DNA of 64,000 nucleotides from Sphingobium boeckii (GCF_014199215.1 NZ_JACIJC010000006.1:1-64000), one strand, 5' to 3'. Positions 46,190-55,432 are shown, numbered from the stretch's first letter. Notes: generated by a model from the letters alone, not told the origin. Translations and numbers: made by a program.

Positions 46190-47244
46190 GCCTTCAGAGC
46201 CTCCGGCGCCACATGCGCCTTGAAATTGGCGAGATCGTCGGTGATCCGCCGGGTCAGATCGTCGCGCACCATCTTGGCGGCAACGCCGATCGCGTTTGCC
46301 ACGCCAATCTCGTTGGCGCTGCCGTGGCTCTTCACCACCAGCCCGTTCAGCCCGAGAAAGACCGCGCCATTATGATTGTTGGGATCGAGATGATGCTTGA
46401 GCAATTCGGTGGCCGGGCGAGAGATCAGGAAACCGATCTTGGACCGCAGCGAACTGGTGAAGGCGCGCTTGAGCAGATCACCCACGAATCGCGCCGTGCC
46501 TTCCGCCGTCTTCAAGGCGATATTGCCGGAAAAGCCGTCACAGACGATGACATCGACTTCGCCGCGCGACAGCCGGTCGCCCTCGATGAAGCCGCGGAAA
46601 TCCATGGGAAGGTAAGTCGCTTCACGCAGCATGGTGGCCGCGTCGCGAATTTCGTCCGTCCCTTTAAGGTCTTCGGTGCCGATGTTGAGCAAGGCGACGC
46701 GCGGGCGGTTCAGCTCAAGCGCGGTGCGGGCATAGGCGGCACCCATCACCGCGAACTGGATCAGATTCTGGGTGTCGCACTCGGTGTTCGCGCCCAGATC
46801 GAGCATCACGAAATCATTCTCGCCCAGGCTTGGCAGCAGCGCGGCGAGCGCGGGGCGATCAATGCCGGGCATCGTGCGCAGCGCGACCTTCGCCATCGCC
46901 ATCAGCGCCCCGGTATTGCCCGAGGAGACCGCAGCGCCGGCGTCCCCGACCTTCACGGCGTGAATGGCGAGACCCATGGAGGTGACCTTGGCGCGACGGA
47001 TCGCCTGGCTTGGCTTTTCGGTGCCCGCCACGGTTTCGGGCGCGTGCACGATTTCCGATGCCGCGCTCAGATTGGGGTGCTTTTCGAGCCCGGCCTTGAT
47101 CTGAGCTTCATCGCCCACGAGCAGGAAGCGCATACCTTCATATTGATGGCGTGCGCGTGCGACTCCGGCGAGCATGACCGCAAGGCCTTCATCGCCGCCC
47201 ATCGCGTCGACTGCGATCCGCGGCGATGTGCCCACCGGCTTCAT
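46186..47244 (-). CDS. plsX: Phosphate acyltransferase
   Basis: 352 residues. PlsX converts acyl-ACP to acyl-phosphate for phospholipid synthesis. Signatures: [11 protein letters not shown] at the start, [29 protein letters not shown] and the C-terminal [14 protein letters not shown]. It is followed by fabH with a 4-bp overlap and preceded by rpmF by 19 bases, the conserved rpmF-plsX-fabH operon. Confidence 0.95.
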   Translation of the reverse strand: MKPVGTSPRIAVDAMGGDEGLAVMLAGVARARHQYEGMRFLLVGDEAQIKAGLEKHPNLSAASEIVHAPETVAGTEKPSQAIRRAKVTSMGLAIHAVKVGDAGAAVSSGNTGALMAMAKVALRTMPGIDRPALAALLPSLGENDFVMLDLGANTECDTQNLIQFAVMGAAYARTALELNRPRVALLNIGTEDLKGTDEIRDAATMLREATYLPMDFRGFIEGDRLSRGEVDVIVCDGFSGNIALKTAEGTARFVGDLLKRAFTSSLRSKIGFLISRPATELLKHHLDPNNHNGAVFLGLNGLVVKSHGSANEIGVANAIGVAAKMVRDDLTRRITDDLANFKAHVAPEALKA

Positions 47245-47263
47245 ACTCCTTAGAAACGAAGAC

Positions 47264-47443
47264 TCAGGCTTCGACGGAAACGATCTCGCGTCCGTTATAA
47301 TGGCCGCACGCCGTGCACAGATTGTGCGGACGCTTCAGCTCGCCGCAATTCGGGCATTCCTGAAAGCTTTCGACGCTCAAGGCATCGTGGCTGCGGCGCA
47401 TACCGCGCTTGGACGGCGAAGTTTTTCTTTTGGGGACAGCCAT
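47264..47443 (-). CDS. rpmF: 50S ribosomal protein L32
   Basis: 59 residues, [20 protein letters not shown] opening and a zinc-ribbon [20 protein letters not shown] with four cysteines, the zinc-binding form of L32. AGGTG lies upstream of the ATG. First gene of the rpmF-plsX-fabH-ihfA cluster. Confidence 0.96.
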   Translation of the reverse strand: MAVPKRKTSPSKRGMRRSHDALSVESFQECPNCGELKRPHNLCTACGHYNGREIVSVEA

Positions 47444-47657
47444 TGCGGCACCTGTTCCAGTTCTAAAAAATCAAATGTGCGATTACGCCCTTGCCGTCCA
47501 TCTGGCAACCGACAGCCCATAAGGGCCGCTGGCCGAAGCGGCCGGACTCGTCGCGAGCGAGGCTGCGCGTATACCCATTTTCCGCGGCGTTGCAAGCACC
47601 GTTGCACGTGATGGTCCGGCGTGCGAGTTTCGCGCCGAAACCGAAACGGGGGATGCC

Positions 47658-48086
47658 ATGTATACTTTGCCAATCACGCTGACGATGGCCGCGGCGGCAG
47701 CGCTGCTCAATATCTGGCTGGCGATGCGCGTCGGGCGCGTGCGCGGGTCCGCCAAGGTCTCGATCGGCGATGGTGGCGATCCCGCGCTGACCGCCCGGAT
47801 GCGCGCCCATGCCAATTTCGTGGAATATACGCCGTTCGTGCTGATCCTGATCGGCGCGATCGAGCTTTCGCGCGGATCGAGCGACTGGCTGTGGGCGGTC
47901 GGCTCGCTTTATATGCTCGCCCGGATCGCGCACGCCTTTGGCATGGACGCGGGCAAGCCGATGATCCTGCGGGGCGGCGGCATCGCGGTGACCTTTCTGG
48001 TGCTGATCGGGCTCGCGCTGTTTGCGCTCTACACGCCTTTTCTGGCCTATCAGCCGATCGTGACCAATGTAGCGGCGATCGGCTAG
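47658..48086 (+). CDS. MAPEG-family membrane protein
   Basis: 142 residues with four membrane helices and the MAPEG hallmark MRAHANFVEYTPFVLILIGA (xRxHxNxxE). The family includes glutathione transferase-like enzymes of eukaryotes; bacterial copies such as YecN have unknown function. Its stop overlaps the convergent stop of the CDF-transporter gene by two bases. Confidence 0.88.
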   Translation: MYTLPITLTMAAAAALLNIWLAMRVGRVRGSAKVSIGDGGDPALTARMRAHANFVEYTPFVLILIGAIELSRGSSDWLWAVGSLYMLARIAHAFGMDAGKPMILRGGGIAVTFLVLIGLALFALYTPFLAYQPIVTNVAAIG

Positions 48087-49000
48087 GGCTTGCCGGGCGG
48101 GTGGAAGGCGATGCTTTCCAGCCGCCAGCGGCATTCCAGGCCGGGTATGTCGAACGAATCGGCATCGAAATTCTTCGGGGCATGAGCACCGATCACTTCG
48201 GCGCGGATATAGCGCCCGGTTTCGCGCAGCAGGATCCGGGTCTTGGGGAAATGCGCGCGCAGCGCCTTGGCGATCAAAGCGGCCTCGTCCGACAGATCAT
48301 CGCTGTCCAGCGCGCGGGGCACACCATCGACCAACTCGGCGGTCGCCACGCGCAGCGACTTCACGCCGTCGCTAATGATGCCGAGCGAGATGAAGGCGGC
48401 CGCCGCCGAATCGGCCCACCACCACCCCATGCCAAGGCCCGCGATCCCCGCGATCCCGGCCGCGCCGGTCAACCAATTGGCGCGGTTCATCAGTGCGTCG
48501 GTGTGCAACAGCTTGTCCCGCAGCCTTTCGGCAATGGGCAATTCCTTGCGACCGATGATCAGCGGTGGGATGATCGAATAGGCCTGCGCGGCCAGCATGA
48601 ACCAGCCCAGCCAGATATCGTGGCCCAGAAAGCGCACAGATGATACGGTGACATTCTCGCCCGCGATCAGCGTCATGGCCGAATCCCAGAGCAGCAACAG
48701 GCCCACGGTCGCCAATGCGACTGCGGCGACCAGAAAGCCAAGGCTGTTCACGCGGTGAAAGCCGAAGTGAAACCGTTTGGTGGAGGGCCGGGCTTCGAAA
48801 TGCGATGCGATCAGGAAGACGAGGGGCGGGATCAGCCCCAGCGTATCTTCCACCCAGGCGGTCTTCATCGCCTGGCTGCCGCCCATGGTGATGCCCATCA
48901 CGATGATGATGCTGATCGTCCAGCCGACATTCCACCACTCCAGGCGCACGGCGCGCGCCATATCCTGACGGATCGCTGCGGGATGGCCACGGTGCCTCAT
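48083..49000 (-). CDS. Cation diffusion facilitator (CDF) transporter
   Basis: 305 residues with six membrane helices and a C-terminal cytoplasmic domain. The two HxxxD-type metal sites appear modified: the second is HTDALMNRANW and WWADSAAAAFISLGII; the first region reads SHFEARPSTKRFHFGFHRVN (RFHFGFHR is the CDF TM2-3 loop). CDF proteins exchange Zn2+, Fe2+ or Mn2+ for protons. The start at 49000 overlaps the lipoprotein gene by ATGA. The metal is not predictable. Confidence 0.8.
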   Translation of the reverse strand: MRHRGHPAAIRQDMARAVRLEWWNVGWTISIIIVMGITMGGSQAMKTAWVEDTLGLIPPLVFLIASHFEARPSTKRFHFGFHRVNSLGFLVAAVALATVGLLLLWDSAMTLIAGENVTVSSVRFLGHDIWLGWFMLAAQAYSIIPPLIIGRKELPIAERLRDKLLHTDALMNRANWLTGAAGIAGIAGLGMGWWWADSAAAAFISLGIISDGVKSLRVATAELVDGVPRALDSDDLSDEAALIAKALRAHFPKTRILLRETGRYIRAEVIGAHAPKNFDADSFDIPGLECRWRLESIAFHPPGKP

Positions 49001-49437
49001 GGCTTTGGCCCGCCGCTGTTCCGCGCTTCGCGCTCCAGCAGCATGATCCACGCGTTTTCGCCGTTCCTGGCAATGGGATTGAGAAGGATCGGCTGCTTCT
49101 GCGTGCCGCGTTCGGCCAGAGGTTCGATGATCGTCACGCGATCGCGCCAGGGGCTGTCGTCCGCCAGTTCGCCGATTACCAGATCGAGGGCACCGCGCTC
49201 CAGATCGAGCAGCAGCGGCTCGGTTCCGCCGTGACGGATTTCGGGGCGGGCATGGGTGACGTCTGCAATGCGCTTGATGAAGCGCTCCGCGTCCGGCCCG
49301 CCGCCGGACGCAATCAGCCCGACGCGGAAGACATGCTGGCTGTGCACCCGATCCAGCGTGCCATCAGGATCACGCGGATAGCCGCCGCACGCGACAAGCG
49401 TCAGGATCAGCGGGAGCAGGGCGCAGCGGAAAACCAT
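48997..49437 (-). CDS. Lipoprotein with solute-binding-like domain
   Basis: 146 residues with a lipoprotein signal (LLPLILTLVAC, Cys17). The mature part, FRVGLIASGG, RHGGTEPLLLDLERGALDLV and IGELADDSPW, resembles the ends of family-3 extracellular solute-binding domains, but it is only half the usual length. It is directly co-translated with the CDF transporter, so it may deliver or sense a substrate for it. This pairing is my inference. Confidence 0.6.
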   Translation of the reverse strand: MVFRCALLPLILTLVACGGYPRDPDGTLDRVHSQHVFRVGLIASGGGPDAERFIKRIADVTHARPEIRHGGTEPLLLDLERGALDLVIGELADDSPWRDRVTIIEPLAERGTQKQPILLNPIARNGENAWIMLLEREARNSGGPKP

Positions 49438-49473
49438 TACGGCTGCATAACGCAGCCCGTTGGCCGGCGTTCC

Positions 49474-50142
49474 TTAGCCCGCTGCCATCGCCTGATCGCT
49501 GACATAGGGATTGCTGCGGCGTTCGTGCGCAAAGCTGCTCATCGCGCCATGGCCGGGGACGAAGGCGGTATTTCCCCCCAGCGGCCACAATTTCTGCGTG
49601 ATCGCATCCAGCAGATCCTGATGATTACCCATGGGGAAGTCCGTCCGCCCGATCGATCCCTGAAAGATCACGTCGCCGACGATGGCGAGCTGCGATTCGG
49701 GATGGTGAAACACGACATGTCCGGGCGTATGGCCGGGGCAGTGGATCACATCGAATGTCAGATTGCCGACCGTCACCTGATCACCATCCACCAGCCAGCG
49801 ATCAGGCTCGAAGATTTCGCCGTGAATGCCGTATTTCCGGCCATCATCGGGCAGGCGCGCAATCCAGAAGCGATCATCCTCATGCGGCCCTTCGATCGGC
49901 ACGCCAAGCTCCTTGGCCAGCACGCCGGCCTCACCGCAATGATCGATATGACCATGGGTGATCAGGATCTTTTCGATCTCCACCCCCGCCTGAGCCGCGG
50001 CGGCTTTCAATTTGTCCAGATCGCCGCCCGGATCGACGAATGCGCCCTTGTTGGTTTCTGTGCACCATAGCAGCGTACAATTCTGCTGCAGCGGCGTGAC
50101 CGGAATGATCGCGGCTTTCAGGGGCGGGGTCTGGGTGTTCAT
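49474..50142 (-). CDS. Metallo-beta-lactamase-fold hydrolase (GloB-like)
   Basis: 222 residues: ITHGHIDHCGEAG (HxHxDH), CPGHTPGHVVFHH, GDVIFQGSIGRTDFPMG and FVPGHGAMS metal ligands. FQGSIGRTDFP groups it with YcbL-type glyoxalase II-like hydrolases. Likely cleaves a thioester such as S-lactoylglutathione; not certain. It stands 37 bases after egtD on the same strand. Confidence 0.88.
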   Translation of the reverse strand: MNTQTPPLKAAIIPVTPLQQNCTLLWCTETNKGAFVDPGGDLDKLKAAAAQAGVEIEKILITHGHIDHCGEAGVLAKELGVPIEGPHEDDRFWIARLPDDGRKYGIHGEIFEPDRWLVDGDQVTVGNLTFDVIHCPGHTPGHVVFHHPESQLAIVGDVIFQGSIGRTDFPMGNHQDLLDAITQKLWPLGGNTAFVPGHGAMSSFAHERRSNPYVSDQAMAAG

Positions 50143-50179
50143 GCTGCTGAGATGGCGGCTGACGGCTGATGATGCAAGC

Positions 50180-51166
50180 TCAGGGCGCGAATCGTTCGGG
50201 CCGGGCTTCCGCCAGGATCAGCGCGAACATGCCATCCGCGTCGGTCCATTCGCGCCGCACGCTCCATCCGCCGGCGCGGAGCAACAGGCGTGCGTCGCGG
50301 GGGCCGTATTTGTGGCTGTTTTCGGTGTGGATCGTTTCGCCCGCGCGCATGGCGAAGGTGCGGCCCTCCACGCTGAAATCCAGATCACGTGTCGCTTCCA
50401 AGTGCATCTCGACCCGCGCATAGAGATCGTTCCAGACGGCGCGGTGGCGAAAGGCGTCTACCGGGATGGTGCCGCCCAGCTCCCGATTGATGCGATAGAG
50501 CAGATTGAGATTGAAGGCCGCGGTGACCCCCGCGGCGTCGTCATAGGCGGGCACAAGAATGTCCTCGCCCTTCACCCGGTCCATCCCGATCAGCAGCATC
50601 GCGCCGGTGCCCAGCGATTCGCGCATGGTGCGCAGCAGATCGACCGAACTGCGGGCGATCATGTTGCCGATGGTCGATCCGGGAAAGAAACCGAGCTTGG
50701 GCATGGCGGCGATGCCCTGGGGAAGCTGAATCGGCTTCATGAAATCGCCCTCCACCGGGGCGACCGCGATTTCGGGGAAATCCGCGGCGAGCGCGGCGGC
50801 GGATTCGCGCAGGAACTCACCCGAGATATCGATCGGCACATAGGCGGCCGGTTTGATGGCGCGCAGCAGATGCGGGGTCTTGGCGGACGAACCCGATCCG
50901 AATTCCACGATAGCGCGCCCTTTGCCTACCATCGCTGCGATCTCTCCGCCATAGGCTTTCAGCAGGCCGGTTTCCACGCGGGTGGGATAATATTCGGGAA
51001 GATCGGTGATCCGTTCGAACAACTCGGATCCGGCCTTGTCATAAAACCAGCGCGCGGGGATCGCCTTGCGCCGATCGACAAGGCCATTCAGCACATCGGC
51101 GCGGAAGGCGGGATCGGCGTCCGACGGCGCGGCGGGGGCGACGGTGTCTCGTTCGAGCAGCATCAC
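50180..51166 (-). CDS. egtD: L-histidine N(alpha)-methyltransferase
   Basis: 328 residues. EgtD trimethylates histidine to hercynine, the first step of ergothioneine synthesis. Visible: FYDKAGSELFERITDLPEYY, FGSGSSAKTPHLL (SAM loop), FFPGSTIGNM and the C-terminal EDILVPAYDDAAGVTAAFNL. It is coupled to egtB by ATGA. Confidence 0.93.
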   Translation of the reverse strand: MMLLERDTVAPAAPSDADPAFRADVLNGLVDRRKAIPARWFYDKAGSELFERITDLPEYYPTRVETGLLKAYGGEIAAMVGKGRAIVEFGSGSSAKTPHLLRAIKPAAYVPIDISGEFLRESAAALAADFPEIAVAPVEGDFMKPIQLPQGIAAMPKLGFFPGSTIGNMIARSSVDLLRTMRESLGTGAMLLIGMDRVKGEDILVPAYDDAAGVTAAFNLNLLYRINRELGGTIPVDAFRHRAVWNDLYARVEMHLEATRDLDFSVEGRTFAMRAGETIHTENSHKYGPRDARLLLRAGGWSVRREWTDADGMFALILAEARPERFAP

Positions 51167-52440
51167 AGATCCTTTGCAAGGCGCACGCCGGTGAATTGCC
51201 AGCGCTGATGGGGATAGAAGAAGTTGCGGTAGGAAGGGCGGCTGTGACCCCGCGGCGTCGCGCAGCTTGCGCCTTTCAGCACGAACTGGCCGGACATGAA
51301 CTTGCCATTATATTCGCCCACCGCGCCGGGCGCGGGCCGGAAGCCGGGAAAGGGCAGAAAGGCGCTGCCGGTCCATTCCCAGACATCGCCGAACATCTGC
51401 CGGAGACCGTGGCCATCGGGCGCGGCGCGGGGCCGGACGGGGCCGGCGCGATCAAGCTGATGGCCCGAGGCGGGGTCGATTCCGGCCGCCGCGCTTTCCC
51501 ATTCGGGCTCGGTGGGCAGGCGCGCGCCGGCCCAGCGGGCAAAGGCATCCGCCTCATAATAGCTGATATGCGTCACCGGGGCCGCAGGATGGACCGGATG
51601 CAGTCCGTCCAGCGCAAAGGCACCCCAATCGTCGCCGTCAAAACGCCGCCAGTAAAGCGGCGCTTCGATGCCGTTGGCGCAGACCCAGGCCCAGCCATCG
51701 GCCAGCCAATGTTCCGCATTGGCATAGCCGCCATCATCCATGAAGGCACGCCATTCGCTGTTGCTGACGGGCCGATCGGCTAGCGCGTGACGGGAGAGCA
51801 GGGCACGGTGTCGCGGGCCTTCGCAATCGAAGGCGAAGTTCACACCATCCATTGCGGCCCCGATCTCCACGATTCCGTGAGCGCCTTCGATCCAGCGGAT
51901 CGCGCCCGGCGGTGCGGCGGGGACGTTGCGCGGCTCCCCCCAGATAGCGGGCGCGATCGGATTGAGCGCGAAGAGGCTGAGGATATCGGTCTGCAGCAAT
52001 TCCTGATGCTGCTGCTCATGATGGCAGCCCAATTGGATCAGCCCGCGCGCCGCATCGTTCAGGCCGGGCCATGCGGCGTCGAGCGCATCATCGACATGAC
52101 GGCGCCAAGCGAGAATTTCATCGAGCGCAGGGCGGGTGAGCATCCCGCGCCGGGACCGGGCGTGGCGCGCGCCCTCGGCTTCATAATAGCTGTTGAACAG
52201 GAACGGCCAGCGATCGTCGAACAGCGCATAGCCGGGAACATGATCGCGCAGCACGAAGGTTTCGAGAAACCAGGTGGTATGCGCCAGATGCCATTTGGCG
52301 GGAGAAGCGTCGTCCATCGCCTGGACCGTGGCGTCGGCATCGGAGAGCGGGGCGACGAGAGATTCGCTTAATGATCGCACCTGCCGGAACAGTGCGTGCA
52401 AAGCATCGGGTGTCGCGGCCTGATCGAGCCGTGTCGCCAT
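51163..52440 (-). CDS. egtB: Hercynine oxygenase
   Basis: 425 residues: an N-terminal DinB-like domain with iron ligands (HLAHTTWFLE and HHEQQHQELL, the HxxxHxE pair) and a C-terminal formylglycine-generating/sulfatase-modifying domain (HALADRPVSNSEW, ARLPTEPEWESAA, GDVWEWTGSAF, KGASCATPRGHSRPSYRNFF). EgtB adds sulfur to hercynine with O2. With egtD it gives a two-gene ergothioneine operon; no separate egtC or egtE is seen in the window. Confidence 0.93.
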   Translation of the reverse strand: MATRLDQAATPDALHALFRQVRSLSESLVAPLSDADATVQAMDDASPAKWHLAHTTWFLETFVLRDHVPGYALFDDRWPFLFNSYYEAEGARHARSRRGMLTRPALDEILAWRRHVDDALDAAWPGLNDAARGLIQLGCHHEQQHQELLQTDILSLFALNPIAPAIWGEPRNVPAAPPGAIRWIEGAHGIVEIGAAMDGVNFAFDCEGPRHRALLSRHALADRPVSNSEWRAFMDDGGYANAEHWLADGWAWVCANGIEAPLYWRRFDGDDWGAFALDGLHPVHPAAPVTHISYYEADAFARWAGARLPTEPEWESAAAGIDPASGHQLDRAGPVRPRAAPDGHGLRQMFGDVWEWTGSAFLPFPGFRPAPGAVGEYNGKFMSGQFVLKGASCATPRGHSRPSYRNFFYPHQRWQFTGVRLAKDL

Positions 52441-52581
52441 ATCAATCCCCAGAAAATGCCATCACCCCCACAGGCCACATCCCCGTGGATCGCACACGCT
52501 CAACGCATCGGACGGATCTTGGGTCCGACTCAATATGAATGCGAACATATCAGGAACAATGCGCTGGCGAAAGCCGATAGT

Positions 52582-53151
52582 TCAGCGCGAAGCGCCCGGC
52601 ACCCATAATATGTCGCCTTCCCCGTCCGCATTCAACGCGCGGCAGGAGACGAATAGATGATCGGACAAACGATTGAGATAGGTGAGCGCCGCCGGATTGA
52701 GGTTGACGCCATGCGAGGCGGCGACGGCGGTGCGCTCGGCACGGCGCACGATCGCGCGCGCCAGATGCAGCGCCGCCGCGCCGGATGATCCGCCGGGCAG
52801 GATGAAGCTGCGCAAGGGAGCGAGGCTTTCGTTCATGGCGTCGATCTCGTCTTCGAGCCGCGACACCTGGGCGGGCGTGATCCTGAGCGTCATTTCGCCG
52901 GGTTCGAAACTGTCCCCGGGAGTCGCCAGATCAGCGCCCAGATCGAAGAGATCGTTCTGGATGCGGCGCAAGCGGATGGCGTGATCGCCCTCGGCAAGGG
53001 ACGCCACCGCCAGCCCGATCGCGCTATTGGCTTCGTCCACATCGCCGATCGCCTGCATTCGCGCATCGGTCTTGGCCACGCGCGAGCCATCGACGAGGCC
53101 GGTGGTGCCGTCATCGCCGGTGCGCGTATAAATCTTGTTGAGCTTGACCAG
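52582..53151 (-). CDS. Cob(I)alamin adenosyltransferase, PduO type, with a CTG start
   Basis: Read from 53151, 189 residues: LVKLNKIYTRTGDDGTTGLV then DGSRVAKTDARMQAIGDVDE. The N-terminal TRTGDDGTTGL loop binds ATP in PduO-type enzymes, so it should be translated, yet no ATG, GTG or TTG precedes it in frame before an unsuitable region. The codon at the position where relatives have Met is CTG, 2 bases after the stop of the preceding gene; GGGA lies upstream. A GTG at 53079 would delete the ATP loop. The enzyme makes adenosylcobalamin. Confidence 0.85.
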   Translation of the reverse strand: MVKLNKIYTRTGDDGTTGLVDGSRVAKTDARMQAIGDVDEANSAIGLAVASLAEGDHAIRLRRIQNDLFDLGADLATPGDSFEPGEMTLRITPAQVSRLEDEIDAMNESLAPLRSFILPGGSSGAAALHLARAIVRRAERTAVAASHGVNLNPAALTYLNRLSDHLFVSCRALNADGEGDILWVPGASR

Positions 53152-53155
53152 CGGA

Positions 53156-53383
53156 TCAGTTCCCGCGACTGAGCAGCATCAGCAGCGCGACGAGCAAGAC
53201 CGCGACACCCTGGAAAGTGACGCGCATCATCATCGCCTTATTCTGTTTCTGCGCGGAAATGCTTGGGCCGGTGCCGTTCAGATCGGCTTCGGTGGCTTTG
53301 AGGAAAGCGACGATGCCCTTGATCAAGGCAAAGACGGTGGCCCCCATGGCGAGGACCAGAAGGATGATGATGAATGTGTTCAT
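53156..53383 (-). CDS. Twin-transmembrane protein (HIG1-like)
   Basis: 75 residues with two membrane helices (about 3-25 and 55-72) and a short charged loop (KATEADLNGTGPSISAQKQN). It resembles the small HIG1-type/twin-transmembrane proteins encoded before cobalamin adenosyltransferase in alphaproteobacteria. Function unknown. Its stop lies about 2 bases before the CTG of the adenosyltransferase, implying translational coupling. Confidence 0.75.
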   Translation of the reverse strand: MNTFIIILLVLAMGATVFALIKGIVAFLKATEADLNGTGPSISAQKQNKAMMMRVTFQGVAVLLVALLMLLSRGN

Positions 53384-53561
53384 GCGCCGAATGTAGGCGC
53401 GATGGCGCGGGATTCCAATGGATTTTCGGGCGGGTCTGAAAGGATGAAACAGACCCGGCCCATGACGCCCGCAGGCGCTGGAATCCCGGATGCGCCGCGC
53501 CGCCCGGAGCGGCGCAGGCCCGCTTGCGCGGGAAACCGGAGAGCCATGCTCCCCGGCGCGC

Positions 53562-53729
53562 TTACTTGATCTTGGCTTCCTTGAAATCGACATGCTTGCG
53601 CAGGACGGGATCATATTTGCGGAAGCTGAGCTTTTCGGTCTGGGTGCGCGGATTCTTCTTCGTGGTGTAGTAGAAGCCGGTGCCTTCAGAGCTGACGAGC
53701 TTGATCTTGACGGTGGTCGGCTTTGCCAT
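53562..53729 (-). CDS. rpmG: 50S ribosomal protein L33
   Basis: 55 residues, [20 protein letters not shown] then [14 protein letters not shown] and a [17 protein letters not shown] end; a cysteine-free L33. It stands alone with a hairpin and U-run in its leader (see the attenuator candidate at 53763). Confidence 0.96.
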   Translation of the reverse strand: MAKPTTVKIKLVSSEGTGFYYTTKKNPRTQTEKLSFRKYDPVLRKHVDFKEAKIK

Positions 53730-53762
53730 GACCCGAAACCCTTTTGTGAGAAACTGAAAAAC

Positions 53763-53786
53763 AAAAAGCGGCGAAAGCCCGCCGCT
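53763..53786 (-). terminator. Hairpin plus U-run in the rpmG leader (attenuator candidate)
   Basis: On the minus strand AGCGGCG GGCTTT CGCCGCT forms a 7-bp stem followed by TTTTTG, the form of an intrinsic terminator. It ends about 35 bases before the rpmG start and no minus-strand gene precedes it, so it looks like a leader attenuator rather than the end of another transcript. Confidence 0.5.
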
Positions 53787-53899
53787 CGTTCAAGGGCGGG
53801 CAATTGCGCGAAAGACTCCCGAATGTCAACCCGCAATGGCTTTAGTGAAACCTTAACCAAGTGCGCGCATGTTACCTTATAGAGCAATAGGGGTCTGAC

Positions 53900-54223
53900 A
53901 TGGGCATCGCGGCGGAGACAATGACGATCGTCAGAAGCGGCCTTTGCGATCGCATAGACCGGCTGGCGCATGATCTGCCGCATATGAGCATGGGCCAGCT
54001 CTGCACCGGGATCGACGACATCCGCCGCACGGCGCTCACCTATGGCCTTGATCCCGTCGTCCAGCTCGCGCGCGGGCTGGAAACCGCGCTGGCGGACGCC
54101 AACGGCACCGGCGTCGTGCTGCCCTGGCTCGATACGATGCGCGACGCCGCCGGGTGCGAGCGCATCGACGCCGAGGCCAGTTCGGCCTGGCTCGCCTCGA
54201 TCAATGTCCGCATGGCCGGCTGA
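53900..54223 (+). CDS. Hypothetical protein, 107 residues
   Basis: A helical, slightly acidic soluble protein (IDRLAHDLPHMSMGQLCTGI ... LARGLETALADANGTGVVLP). Its size and pattern are vaguely like small sensor-adaptor helices, but there is no recognisable motif. It precedes the first TMEM165/GDT1-type gene by 22 bases and is probably co-transcribed with it. Confidence 0.55.
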   Translation: MGIAAETMTIVRSGLCDRIDRLAHDLPHMSMGQLCTGIDDIRRTALTYGLDPVVQLARGLETALADANGTGVVLPWLDTMRDAAGCERIDAEASSAWLASINVRMAG

Positions 54224-54245
54224 CGCCGGTCCAGAACCAGCGTTT

Positions 54246-54812
54246 ATGGACGCCCTGCTCTGCGCGTTCATCGCGGGCGCACTCGCCGAAACAGGCGACA
54301 AGACCCAGCTTCTCGCGCTCGCGCTTGGTCTGCATTTCCGCCGGTTCATCCCCGTCATCGCCGGAATTGCGCTCGCCGCGCTCGCGAATATGGGGCTGGC
54401 GGCCATCGCGGGTGCCTTTGCTGCCCCCCTGCTCACGCATCAGGCGGCCACATTGCTGCTGGCGCTCGCCCTGCTGTTCGCGGCCTTTGGTGCGCTGTGG
54501 CGGCAGGAGGCGGCGGGGCCGATCGACCGCTGGAGGTTGGGCGCGTTCGGCACCAGCCTGATCGCCTTCTTCATAGTGGAACTGGGCGACAAGAGCCAGT
54601 TTCTGAGCTTCGCGATCGCGGCGCGAAGCGGTTCTCCGTGGCTGACGATGATCGGCGCAACGGCTGGGATCGCCCTGACCAGCGCAGCGGCGATTCTGGT
54701 CGGAAGGGATTTCGCACAGATTGCGCCGGTCCGCGCGATCCGGACGGGCGCGGGAATCCTGTTCTTGATCGCCGGTATGATAGCCGCGCTTTCGGCGCTG
54801 CGGCTGATTTAG
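54246..54812 (+). CDS. TMEM165/GDT1-family cation exporter, copy 1
   Basis: 188 residues, six membrane helices in two repeats, each with the ExGDK(T/S) signature: ALAETGDKTQLLAL (about 15-20) and VELGDKSQFLSF. Members such as MneA export Mn2+ (or Ca2+) in exchange for protons. The ATG at 54246 begins the family N-terminus. A second copy follows at 55656, with dps between. Confidence 0.87.
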   Translation: MDALLCAFIAGALAETGDKTQLLALALGLHFRRFIPVIAGIALAALANMGLAAIAGAFAAPLLTHQAATLLLALALLFAAFGALWRQEAAGPIDRWRLGAFGTSLIAFFIVELGDKSQFLSFAIAARSGSPWLTMIGATAGIALTSAAAILVGRDFAQIAPVRAIRTGAGILFLIAGMIAALSALRLI

Positions 54813-54931
54813 ACTTTCGATCAGCAAGACCGAAAAATTCGCAGCGTATTGCGTGAAATCAATGCGACTTTTCTCATGCTTGGTCGTTATGCTTCCGATT
54901 CGAAATTCCACGCATTCAAATGGAGGATATT

Positions 54932-55432
54932 ATGGCCAAAGGCGGCAAGGAAAAGCTCAAAACCCCGACCGATCTGGGAGACAATGCCACCAAGACAGTC
55001 GCCCAGGCGCTGAACGGCATCCTGGCGGACAGCTATGCGCTCTATTTCAAGACCAAGAATTTCCACTGGCATGTGTCCGGACCCCATTTCCGCGACTACC
55101 ATCTGCTGCTGGATGATCAGGCTGCGCAGATCTTCGCCACGACCGATGCCATCGCCGAACGCGTGCGCAAGACGGGCAACACCACATTGCGCTCCATCGG
55201 CGACGTTTCGCGCCATCAGACCATCAAGGATAATGACGCCGAATTCGTGTCGGCACCCGCGATGCTGGCCGAATTGCGCGAAGACAATCTGGCGCTGGTC
55301 GCCTCGTTGCGCGAAGCCAAGGATATCGTGGACGAGGCCAAGGACAATGCCACCTCGGGCATTCTCGACGAATGGACCGATCAGGCCGAAGAGCGCGCCT
55401 GGTTCCTGTTCGAAGCCAGCCGCACGGGTTGA
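54932..55432 (+). CDS. dps: Dps ferritin-like DNA-protection protein
   Basis: 166 residues. Dps forms a 12-subunit cage that stores iron and protects DNA from peroxide. The ferroxidase site is in KNFHWHVSGPHFRDYHLLLD then DQAAQIFATTDAIAERV. The N-terminus MAKGGKEKLKTP is Lys-rich, as in DNA-binding Dps. GGAGG lies 7 bases before the ATG at 54932. It sits between two Mn2+-exporter-type genes. Confidence 0.94.
   Translation: MAKGGKEKLKTPTDLGDNATKTVAQALNGILADSYALYFKTKNFHWHVSGPHFRDYHLLLDDQAAQIFATTDAIAERVRKTGNTTLRSIGDVSRHQTIKDNDAEFVSAPAMLAELREDNLALVASLREAKDIVDEAKDNATSGILDEWTDQAEERAWFLFEASRTG

Noticed and set aside
53156-54436. 426-codon open frame including the twin-transmembrane protein
   Set aside because: The upstream part is antisense to rpmG-adjacent DNA and the 53900 gene and runs over the rpmG region in another frame; only the last 75 codons look like a real membrane protein.
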